Of a DNA stretch of 64,000 bases, positions 47,301 to 59,300 are shown piece after piece. The position numbers and the translations under genes are program-made. The DNA lies in the NCBI GenBank assembly GCA_022266195.1, contig WHVY01000006.1, positions 4,836,001-4,900,000 of the forward strand, given 5' to 3'. The notes beneath the pieces were generated by a model that saw nothing but the letters and a program-made list of their open reading frames with translations, did not search any database and was not told the origin of the DNA. The stretch comes from Tetranychus cinnabarinus. Lineage: Eukaryota > Arthropoda > Arachnida > Trombidiformes > Tetranychidae. Position 1 is the first letter of the stretch; each line of letters starts with the position of its first letter.

Positions 47301-50300
47301 ATACAAAATCGCCTAAGCGATATGGGGAAGACTTGTGTAATGATTTGGTCCTATTTATCTGATAAAGTTGTTGAGAGTGAAGTCTAGCGTAAGCTAATTT
47401 TCTGGCTTGAGCAACATTCCAATAATTACCATCAGGAAAATCTAAAAGATTATCTAGAGGCTTTCTTGCATGTCGACCAAACACTAGGAAATAGGGTGAA
47501 AATCGAGTTATTTTATGGACAGAAGTATTTATCGCAAAAACTGACGCTTCAAGCGTATTTTTCAGGTCTTTTGTAGAGTTTGCAATCACATAAGATCTAA
47601 GTCTTTCGGCAATTGTCCGATTACATCGTTCAACGATACCTTGAGACTGAGGATGATATGCATTGGATTTTTCATGCTTAATTCCATGTTCCTTAAGGAA
47701 CTCATGAACAGATTCACTAGTGAAATTTGTTCCTTGATCCGTCTGGATTACCTGAGGAAATCCATACGTTTGGAATAAAGATTTTAACAAAGTAATAACT
47801 GTACTAGCTTTTTGATTACTGGTCAATTCAGCAAAAACATATCGAGAGAGTATGTCAACCAATACAATGATGTACTTTTTCACCTGATTAACTACAATGG
47901 GTCCTTGCACATCCAATTCGAATCTTTCAAAGATTTCTTTGGGAATGGGTTTAGTGGAAGGATCTACGTAAATTATATTTGAAGGTTTAGCGATTTGACA
48001 AACTATGCAATTGTCGCAAAGTTGTTTTACTTGATCTTGTAAATATTGACACCAGAATCTTCTTGATATCTGCAAGTAAGTTTTTTCCGGGCCAAAATGT
48101 CCACCTAAGGGGCTCTCATGCTCATAGGCAAAGATATCTTTAAGGAGTTGAGAGTCGATAACAAGTCTTGAACCAAATGGTGTATTGATGTCTTTCCTGT
48201 AAAGCAATCCATCTCTAATCACATAGCGTTTAAGCGCTATTGAATCGTTTGAGCGATAGAGTTGAATAAGTTTTTGAATATCAGGATTGTTAGCTTGAGT
48301 GAGACGAACTTTTTCTTTCCATTTACTGATTTCAGAAGGAGTTGGATTATCAGAAGCTTTGATGTGATGAGTTTCGGAGGAAATGGAGTAGGCAATAGCA
48401 GGAATATTATTTAATTCATTGAATGAAGGAAGTTCATCAGAACATAATGCATTTAAACCAATATCGTATAAACGATTTTCAAAAGGATCAGCAATGTAAT
48501 CAATCAAATAGATTCTGTCAAGGAATTCTTCCTCGGGATCAATAGTTTTCCTATGTGACCATGAATTTTGATAGCGAGAGAAACAATCTGGAGGGTGAGT
48601 TGAGCCTTTTTTGTAAACGACTTTAAAATTGAAGGTAGATAGCATAATAGACCAACGCTGTAATCTTGAGTTCTTGAAATTAACTTTGGTAAGCTGGCAA
48701 AGAGCGTGATGATCGGTCTCGATGAGAAATAACTCTCCTTCGAGGAAATGGGTAAACTTATTTACGCCAACAAAGATAGCTAAAAGCTCTTTTTCAGAGA
48801 CAGAGTAATGTTTTTGATATTTTTGAAGTTTTTGAGAATAGAAGGAAAGGGGAAGCCAATCTTTGACTTCTTCGATAGGAGTTTCAGGGTCATAAGAGGG
48901 AGAATTTCGATCTTCTTGTAAAAGTATGCCACCAACGGCATGATCAGATGCATCAGCAGAGAGTTTTCTTCTTAAATCTGGATCGAAATGAACAAGCATA
49001 GTTGTTGAAATGAGGGAATCTTTGAGGGTATCTAAGGCTTTTTTGTCTTCGGGTAAAATTCGGAATCTTTTCTCTTTTGAGATGAGACGATAAAGAGGAG
49101 CAGCTAAAGTTGAGAAATTAGGAATATAGCGGGAGAAATAGTTATAGCAACCAAGAATGCTTTGCAATTCTCGTACATTACGAGGATAAGGAAGGTTCTT
49201 TAAAGCTTCGACTTTCTTAGGGTCAGGTCTTATACCTTGTCCGGAAACAAGATGTCCTAAGAGAAGGATTTCTTCAAAACCAAAATGGCACTTTTCAAGT
49301 TTAACTTTTAAATTGAAATCTTGTAATCGATTGAGAACAAGTTTTGTGTTAGCAAGTAAATCGGGAAAATCTTTTCCAACGACAGGGACATCATCAAAAT
49401 ATCCAACGCATTTTTGATAAATAAGTCCATCCAGAACTTTATTCATCAATCTCTGGAAAATGAAAGGAGCACTTGCCAAACCCATTGGCATACGTTTGTA
49501 ATGGTACTTTCCATCAGGGGTAACAAATACTGTCTTTTCTCTTTCTCCAGGCGGCAATTCAATTTGATGGTAACCTTGAGCGAGATCGAAAATATTGAAA
49601 TACTTTCCACCTCGTACGACTTCTAAACAGTCGTCGATTCTAGGCATAGGGTACTTTGGTACTTTGGTGATTCGGTTTAGTTTTCGGTAATCAATTACCA
49701 TTCTAAAACTTCCATCAGGTTTTGGAACTAGGAGGGAAGGAGATCCACCAGGAGCAGTGCTATGCTCGATAATGTCATTAGCTAACATTTCGTTGATTAT
49801 CTTTTTGAATTCTAATCTACGATGAAGTGCACAATTATAAGGTTTTTGATCAGGAATTTCTTGGGTATCAAGATCAATTTTGACTGGGCAAACTGAAGCT
49901 GGAACAAGTCCCAAATCATTTTTTGATTTAGAGAAACTTGCTTGGAAGGAATCAATTAAATCAGTTAATTGTTCTTGGTATGGTTGAGGTAAATCAGGAT
50001 TGATTCGAGCTGCTATTTTTTCTCGGAAGGGTTGAATTTTAATTTCTTTGCACTCTTCTTGAGTGATGAATTCGCATTTAGCCATTAATGCAGAGGAGCT
50101 TTCGGGAATTTGAACAGGAATAGGAACTGGTTGAGTTTGTTTTGGGCGAGTATCAATAATATAATTATTTTCAGCATTGTTATCAGCAAGGGTAGTAGTA
50201 TCGAAAATTTGTTTAGTTTCTTCAGGGGTACAGAATCGAAAGTAGAAAGTAGGATCAAGTGGAGCGGAGTCTGGAAATTCAGAGCAAGTAGTGTGATAAT

Positions 50301-53300
50301 GGTCTCCATCAGATTTCAAAGTAAAGTAATAAAGATGAATAAAAGCATTTCCAATCAGGCAAACTGGTTCAAAGTTTTGGACAATGTGAACTCGGAATAC
50401 TCGTGATTCTCTCATAGCTGGATGTTTAACAATAGCGTAGGCAAAACCTTGAGAGGGAACATATTGCTTTGCAGCAATTCCTTTTAATGATCTTGCGTAA
50501 GGAATAATATGAGCATTAAGTTCATCAGCAACAGCAGCATCAAGAGCTGATAATGTCGAGCCCGTATCAAGCAAAACTCGGCCTTCTCGAACTAATTCTC
50601 GAGTAGGTTTGCAGAGCTTGAATGTGGCTTGCGGCATATGGCATAAATCTGTTTCGCCTAACTTAGTTAGAAGCGGTACAGTAAGAGCTGAAGAAAGTGT
50701 CCAAAGTAGTCCTGGGTTTCTCAAAGCATCAGCTTGAGGTTCAGGAGGAAGAGTATGAGCTAAATTTGAAGATGATGGAGTGGTGTTTGCAGGGGAAGTT
50801 GCACTTGGGGGTGCAGTAATTGCTCGGACATTGGAATTATTAGGATTATTGGAAGTATTGGAGCGATAATTTGGATTATTTTGCGGTCGGGTCCTACATT
50901 GTTGAAGAGTGTGTCCGGTTCTTTTACAGTAATTACAAGTAATTGTGTTTGAATTGGAAGTTTGAGGAGGACGGTAAGGTTGAGGACGATTGGTACTAGG
51001 ATTTCTTGAGTCAGGTTTACGTAAATAGGTATTAATATTAGAAGTTCGAGGGGGTTGAGAGGAATTAGTTTTATTTTTGTTAAAGTTTTTGCTTTGTTCA
51101 GCCTCGAAATGTTTACGAATAAGTAAATTTGTAATCTTAGTGATATCATCATTAAGACCTAGGGTATTAATTTCATGAACAATGAAATGAGGAAGATGAT
51201 TAAAGAGTTCATGTTTGAAAACTTCATCTGAATAAGTTCCTACAGCTTTGGTGAGGGAAGATTTTAACTTTAACAAGAATGTATTGGGATGTTCAGAAAG
51301 GTTATAACGAAGTTGTCTTAGTTGGTATTGTGCAGAATACTGCATTGCAGGAGTTTTTAAAGCACTAATTAAAGCGTCCAAATACTCTTTATAGCCTGTG
51401 ATGTTACTATCTAACGTATTAGCAACAGCTAATAGTTCATGGGCTAATGATTTTTTGAAACAACGTAATCTAGTGGTATCGTCTACATTTTCTTGTGCGA
51501 GTCGTTGTCTGGTATTTGTAATAAATTCAAAGACATCTTCGCCCTTTTTGAATTCAATAATTTGAGGATCTGGTTTCAGATTTGAAAGTGCATTCAGAAG
51601 AAATTGAGGATTTACTTGGGGTTCACTATGAGTAGAGGAAGGTGAAGGATGAAAGAGTGGAGGAGGTTGATTGTTCTGTTGGGCTATGGGATTGATATGA
51701 GCACCTAAGGTGTTCAAAATCTCTAAAAGCTTTCGCTGAGATTCAAGAGGGATAGGGATGGAACAAATATCTGCATAAGTTATGCGTAACATAGCCTCAC
51801 GATCTCGACCTAATGTTCGTATTATGGTCTTTATCTCGTCTTCAGTGATTCCATTATGTCTGCATTGAGTCATCCAATCGGGAACGGCAAATTGAGTAAC
51901 AGTAGCGGTAGGTAGACATTCGATGTCATCATCAGGTAATTGCTCACCAACAGATAACAAATGCGTTTTTACACACTCGAAGAATCTTCGTTTTGCAAGA
52001 CATGGAATAGGAACAATAACATTCCAACCATTTAGAGTTTGTGTCATAACTTCAAGAGTCATTTCATAGACGATTGGTTCATCGGCTGCGACATTGAATT
52101 TTCTTCTTCTTTGAACTGCCATAGTGAATGAGTGGAATAATGAATTGGAAAGTAAATCGGAATATCACTTAAGTGATGGTAAAGTTGAATGCAATGAAAG
52201 TTGGAACTTGAAATGTTTTAAAGTTAATTGTTGAAGAGTTCAGAGAACTGGAGTTAATTGTTGAAATTGAAGAAGAGTAAATTGGAATTTACTGGAATTG
52301 AGTTATAGTTGAAGTTAAAGTTGAATTTGAGTTCAGTTTAGTTGAATTGAAATATTCTTTAAGGAATGATGAATTAAGTTGAATTAAGTTGAATTGGACG
52401 GAAATATTCTTAGAGGAATACTTATAATAAAGACTTTGATCAATTTTACCTTATGAGCTATATGGAAATAGCTATTGTGATCCTGATTGATGAGAGTAAG
52501 GAGATTGTGAAAAATCTTTGAATCAATTGGAATTGAATTTGAAAGGATAGTTCATAAGAACTGAATCAGGCACAGAAAAAGCACGGCGAGTCCGATATTC
52601 TAGAGGGTTGAAGAATTACACAGAGTATAACAACTTCGAAGGTTAAATTGTCAAGGTCGTGGAAACACAGAAACACAAAACAGGCACAGAACTTAGCGAT
52701 CCTGCCAGAGTCGCCAAGTGAAAGGTTTGTTACGGTAGTAATCTGAGAGAAGATTGCTTAACTTGCTTTCACTACAAGTTTTGAGGTCGCATCATGGATC
52801 ACTAAGATATCTACACCTATTTCAGATAACTGAGCTTCAGAAGATCTCATAAGAGATGATGAGTTACAAATCACAAGTAGAAATACTTTTAGTTTTAATT
52901 GAAATACTTTATTAAAATAAGGTAACTGAGTGAAATTTAGTTGAACTCATAATTTGGATATTTCTTAAGAAATTTAATGTTGAACAATTGAATGGAAGAT
53001 ATTATGAGAGTAATGAGAAGTGAATGACTTACAGAGAGGAAAGAGTAGTTAAGTGTAAGTGATTGAGGAATACTGAAAATTGGGTTTTTATAACCAATGG
53101 AAAAACAAAGAAATAATTTTGGAGGGAATCGAGAAAGTAAAGTTTTTCACTGTCTAATTATGTCTGCTTTTGGTTAATTTTAACCAGTGACCAAATGGAG
53201 TCTTATCAGTAATTAATACTGGTAAAGCTACAAGCTTTTTACCTCTTACCATTATGTCTTGAGACATATATCTCCTAAGAGATTGTACCTTTGACAAGGC

Positions 53301-56300
53301 AAAGGGATTAAGAGAAGGTGAAAAACAGTTGAAAATGAAGATAAAAAAGAAAGTGAAATTTTGATCTCTTTCTTTTGTGCACTTAATTTTCACTCTTAAT
53401 TTTGGTCAATTCTTTAACCAGAATTGTGGTCAAATTTACATGGTTTTAGAGGCTTAGCAGAGATTTACTTTCAGGATTCTGAACAATTGAGAAAGGCATT
53501 ATTATCGGGTTTACATAGTTTTCAAGAACTGAATTTATATATTGTTTAAACAATAATTTTAAAATTGAATTAAATTGAATTTGAATGAATTAAAACTAAT
53601 CAAAGGTTTGAATCAAAGATTCAATGACAAAAACAGAAAGCAATTGAATGAATTTTCTAAGTTCAGATTTCTACCTTTCAGGTTTTATGATTCAATCAGA
53701 TGAGCGGACTGGAACGAATTTCAAAGAAATTTTTCTTATCTTCTTTTGTTCTGTTTACCAAGTAATCAGGGCTAAGTTCATCAGGTGAAATCAATTTTAC
53801 ACTCAAATAACCTTTATCACAGTTTCTTTTCGATTCTATTCCTTACGGCTAAGCTTCAACTTATGATGTGAGACTATTGTTGTAGCGAAGTAGATGCTGA
53901 ATAGAATTGAAATTCCGATGCATTTTATTAGCGATGAATAATGATCATGTAAGTAACACAAGAAAAGTGTGAAAATCAATGGATCGCCGACTAATCAATA
54001 GTCAATTAGTTGATCAATTTATTATGATTTAGTTGAGTGTTGATTAAGATTGATTTTCCTTTATTTTTGCAAGATGCACAGTTTCATGTTTTATTTGTTA
54101 ATCTTAATAAGTTCTGTTCTATTCTGTTCTGATGTATTGTTTCTAGAACAGGTTCGAACACACAAAATATGCAAATTGAATATAAATTTCATATTCAAAA
54201 CATTAGCTTCTATTGGTTTACGGTTCAATTGCAATGAATAATACTCTTTACATTTAGCAAAAGTTTGCCGCAAATTGCATTCTGTATCAACTTCAACTGT
54301 ACTTTTCAAGCAATTTCAGATCAGCTATCCCAAGAAAAGTCCCAAGATTTCATTATTATTGCAAGATTTCCAAAGTTGAATAGCAACTTGAAGCTAAAAA
54401 GCCAACAAATGGTAAAGTCTATTAGGTGAAGTTGTCCGACCTCAATCAGCCTTGGAAATCACTTCAAGTTTAAGTCTGTTATAGCTTGGAAATAACTAAT
54501 AATGAGATTTTATTGAAAAAAAATCTGCAAATGCAGTTTAGTTCGTCATTCTAAAAAAGATTTTACCTTTTGCATTCAATAAATAGTCGCATCGCTTAAG
54601 GACAGATTCTGATTGATGATTGTTCACTAATCACAGCACTTATGCGACTTAACTATTCTCAGTTTGTACTTTTACCAACTGATTAACTAGTAAATTGTCT
54701 TTTACTCAACAACCAAGCCTCGAATAGTTTCACATGTAAACTTTTGCTTGGTTTGCACATTCATCATGAATATTTGTGTTTACAGAAAAGGCTGACACTA
54801 AGTATGGGTAAACGTTGCTCATTTACCCTTTAATAGCAAATGAATATCTGATCAAAATTATCATCAGCATGATGATAAATAGTAAAGGATAATGTGATAA
54901 GTCCGAATGTTGGAAGAAAAAGGAAAACAATTGAACAGCTTTGATCAATTGTTGGCTGTACAGTGAAACACTGTTCAGTTGCCCTTTCCAAATGAAACGT
55001 ATTAATCAAAATAACTGTCAACCATGAATTAGCTTGGATTATATTGATGATAATGGTATGATGATGACATTGAACTGAAGCAAATGAAAGAAGAGAAAAA
55101 AGATCGAACAAGAAAAAACTTGAATCAATTCATTATTGACCACATTATTGGATGAAAATCAATTGGAAGAAAAAAATGAATCGAAAGTAGTCAGTGAATC
55201 TTGTAAAAACATGATCAAGGTAAATGAGAATTGATTAAAGGCAAAACAATGGTAAAAGGTAAATCAAGTGAAAATCCATTGATGAACCGATGCAACCTCA
55301 ACCCTTTTCACCATTCACATCCTTTGACTTGGAAAAGGTTGACTGATTAAGAGTTGTCTTTGAATGTCCATTGAGTTGATGCTGTTGAATGTATCAATCA
55401 CTTTTAATTGAGTTGACCATTAAAGGGATCAAGATTGTACATAATATTGTTACATGAAAAGACATGTAATGATAATCATTACCAGTTATTGCTGTTTTTG
55501 GTCACTTCATTTGGCTCCAGACTAAATAGAGTTTCAGCTTCGTTCTCAAACATTATGCATTAGTACATTTATGGAAGAGTAAATATGAAAAGAAGAAGCA
55601 GAAAAATGATTGAAACAGTTGATCAGTTTGGACAGTCTATTCAGTTGGATTCACGTTTTTTCCTTGCAGGTTCACTTCTTGTTCAACCCACAAACTTGTA
55701 TCATTCAACATTTTTACTTTGACTTTCATTCTCGTTTCACTCATTTCAGTCTTTCTCCTCATAGTTTAGTATTTATATGCTTTGGTAAGTCCTGACCTAA
55801 ACAACATTTTGCCTTTTAGTCATCATCAATCAAATGGCCAAAAAAAGGACAACAAGAAAAAACAAACAGTGCACTTCCTTTACACATTCATTCACAATAA
55901 TTGTCGTTTATTATCAAAACATTCACATATTAATATCATTATCAGTCGAGTTCATGTCTTTTCATTCATTTGTCATCCAATATTTTGTTTTAAATTTCCC
56001 ATGTTTAGCCATTTGCTTGATTTAATTATGTTCATTGCTTCCTGAATCTCTACTTGAAACGCACAGTAAACCTTGAAATTTAAAACACACATTTTGTTCA
56101 GCAAAAGAGCATTGAAAAAGCTCAACATTGACTAGTTGCTCCTGAGTTTGTTCAGAAGCACATTGACAGTTGGTCAAAAGACAAAACCAAATCGGTTTAA
56201 ATGCGATTTCATTTTTCTTTGCATCAATGAGACTTGTTCGCTAACATTAACGCTAAGTTTCTTAGACTATGAATAAGTGTTAAAATGTTGCAGGATTGTG

Positions 56301-59300
56301 TAAAGAGACTGGCGAAACTTATTACATCAATATCATCACATTGGGTTGACTGGCTTTTGATAATACATTGACTCGACATTTATAAAAATATTGTGCAAAA
56401 GAAGAGGAAGAAATGAAACATTTTTCATTGACTGCCAATGTATTCTTGTCCGAGAAAACTCTAAAGCAAACGATTTTAGTACATCTTTGTTATCAATCAA
56501 CTGGACAAGTTGAAATGGTTCGTCTTGCAAACCAAAATTGATTGATTGTTGCAACAATAAGGACAAAACGTTTCATGGTGAAAAGAAAAGTTTCATTCTT
56601 CAAAAGAACAAACTTTATTCAATTTTAAATACAAGTTACACCTCAAACCACAGAATACTCACAAAAAAGTGTAAACAATTCCCAATAAACACGGAACCAC
56701 AAAAGGAAAATGTTCAAATATTGTTGCAACAAAAATGCTTCCCAATGAATATCATTACAAGATTGCTCAATGGTTCAACGATTTCGATCACTTGAACTGA
56801 TTCTGAATACTAACTAAACAGCTCATCATCATTATTACCATCATTTAACAGTCAAAATTTACTCGATTAGACTCGATATTAATAATAACAGTTTCCGCAG
56901 CATTTCGTTCAACATTCAACAACATTTATCCAATAAATAAGTGTGAAATGAGCAATAACAAAAGTTGTAAATGCAATAATAATAGCGTAAATATTGGTTT
57001 CCATCAACTTTTATTTGCAAAAATTTTCTTCTTCTTACCTTTTCTTGTTGCAAATCATTTACCAAACAAAACAAACTTTCAACCCCAACAATTCCCAGCA
57101 CAATTATTGAAGGATGCAAAACACACCAAACTTGATTGCAAGATAATAAATGGTTTTTTTTTCGTCAAACTTATTCTTTTCTTTCAACCATCATTTAGTT
57201 GATCATAATTTCTTGGTCCTCATCTTTTCTCAACACTTTCCTTTCATTTCCTGTTTCACCCTCATTATCGCTCTTCACTTTTGTCACTAATGGTTACTCT
57301 TTCCTTCTTCATTCCCTTAACCAGGTAAACCTGCGCCCCTGGTTTATTGGTATCTCAATCAAGATTTAATTGACGATTCTTACATTTCCAAAGTAACTGA
57401 AGATGGACTCGTTACAATCAACGATTTGTTCATCTCTAAATTGGGACGAAATGATCTAAATAAACTTTTATCCTGTAAAACCTTCAACACTAATCTAACT
57501 CAGGCAATCAACAAATCACTCATTCTAGACATTAATTGTAAGCAAAAGAATTTTCAGATTCTTGCATCAACATTAATCGACTTTTCCTTTTCCCTTTCAG
57601 TGTATCCTTTTTATGTGAAAATCATATCAATACGTCGACCTCTTTCAGCAGACAAATCAATTGAGCTTCAATGTGATTCAAAAGGATCCCGACCAGGAGC
57701 CAAAATGACTTGGTATCTCAACCAACAGTTGCTCAAATCTTGGAGGTAAAAAAGGCTTTTTGTTGGAAAAATTTTGTTTGACTTTGAAAAGAATTAACTT
57801 TTTTTTCGTAAAATACGATTAAATGTTTATTCCAACAGTTAATCATTTCCATAAAGTTATTATTTGTTCATAATTACTGTAAAGTTGGAAAATTTTAATG
57901 ATGCTAATCAAGAAAACAAAGTGTTTTAATAATCCATTTTGATGCAATTTTACACTGGCCATTAGGCAAGGTTAATTGAGGTTAAAATGTTTACAGACGA
58001 ACAATGGAATTTCAACAGAAAAAGAGTTTTCATCAAAATTTCCGCCCTTTTATTCATTGATAATCTTGTTCATTTGTTTTTTCAATGTTGATGCGAAAAG
58101 TGTAAAATGTAATTAATTCTGGTCACTTTTGTTGCTCATCTTTCAGGGAAACCAACTCTGTAATCAATGGATCAACCAGTAGCTCAAGTATATTGAAATT
58201 CGTGCCTTCACCTGCAGACAATGGAGCCTTGTTAACCTGTAAAGCCGAAAACTCGCGCCTTTTAAATAGTTCAATCAAAGATGATTGGATTCTCAATATT
58301 TATTGTAAGTGAAACAACCTCAAACGATTACAAATTTTTGGCTCAAAGAATCACAAAAATCTCAATTTCGGGCAACAAAACGTCAATCATTTGAATATGA
58401 GAATTTTATTGACAAAGTTTCGAAAAATCGAGATTCTAGCCTTTTCTATTGAAGTGACTGTTCATGGATATTTTTGGGAAGTTATCGCATTCGATGTTTG
58501 TGGTGAAGAATTTTATTGATATTTCTAAATGGTATTGGAATGGAGAAGAATTTGAGCTTTTTTAGAAACATTGCTTGTTGTTTCATGCAAGTTTCTTCTA
58601 ATGGTAATAGTTTTCGCAAGAATTTCCAAGTTTCTATTTTAACTCCAACAAAGTGCCTAACAATGAATGGTCCAAACTCGAACTTATTTTCATCTTGAAT
58701 GTAATCTTTAACAATGAAACTTTCAGTAATCCTTTAACTTGTCCAAAGCCAAATGATAACTACAACTTACCTTGACTTGAAGACTGACATTTCAATATCA
58801 ATTGAACAATATTTTGATAGTCTCTAGTCTCGATCGAAGATTTATTTTCAAGACTTTGTTTTGTTTTCCCTTGAAAACAGCCAGAAATAGACTCATCTAA
58901 AGATTTAGTCAAACTAGAAATGATTGATTCTATTCTTTATTTGTTTACCGAGAAACTAGTGAAAACTTTTTCTTCTTTACAATTGCAAACAATATTTTCA
59001 TTTGCAACATGAAATGACTACAGAAAATTTCTACTTCTCATGAAAAATTCAGGTAAAATGGAAGCAAAAAAGTTATCCAAATGTGAAATGACAAGGAATA
59101 AATGGCAACATTCTCATATATCATGCTTTCCATGAATATGATTCTGTAAACAATTTCAAATGCTGAGCAAAATTTCATGTCAACATTTTGATTATTTTAC
59201 TTTTCGAAATGAGAAGTTCATGAAAAAAAAGATTTTTAATGATTCTTGTTGATCAACATTTTGTTATTCTGCACATTCGAATTTCGATTAATTTTCTTTT

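Larger units (their letters stand above)
40646..53680 (-). mobile_element. Full-length Ty3/gypsy-class LTR retrotransposon with a long accessory domain
   Basis: 13,035 bp between 4-bp target-site duplications GGTT (40642-40645 and 53681-53684). Two 962-bp LTRs with TGAAAGG...CCTTTCA ends look identical over their whole length. A tRNA primer-binding site lies 2 bases after the 5' LTR (right side, because the element is on the minus strand) and a short purine tract precedes the 3' LTR. One uninterrupted 3490-codon frame gives Gag-PR-RT-RNaseH-IN (integrase after RNase H, the Ty3/gypsy order) plus about 1350 extra residues. Intact ends, frame and catalytic motifs indicate a very recent, possibly active copy. 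It is inserted in intron 2 of the Sidestep-like gene, antisense to it. Confidence 0.97.
35816..57324 (+). other. Sidestep-like gene, intron 2 (21.5 kb)
   Basis: Contains the 13.0-kb Ty3/gypsy-class element at 40646-53680 in antisense orientation. Without it the intron would be about 8.5 kb. The remainder is AT-rich with no gene that I recognise. Confidence 0.75.
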
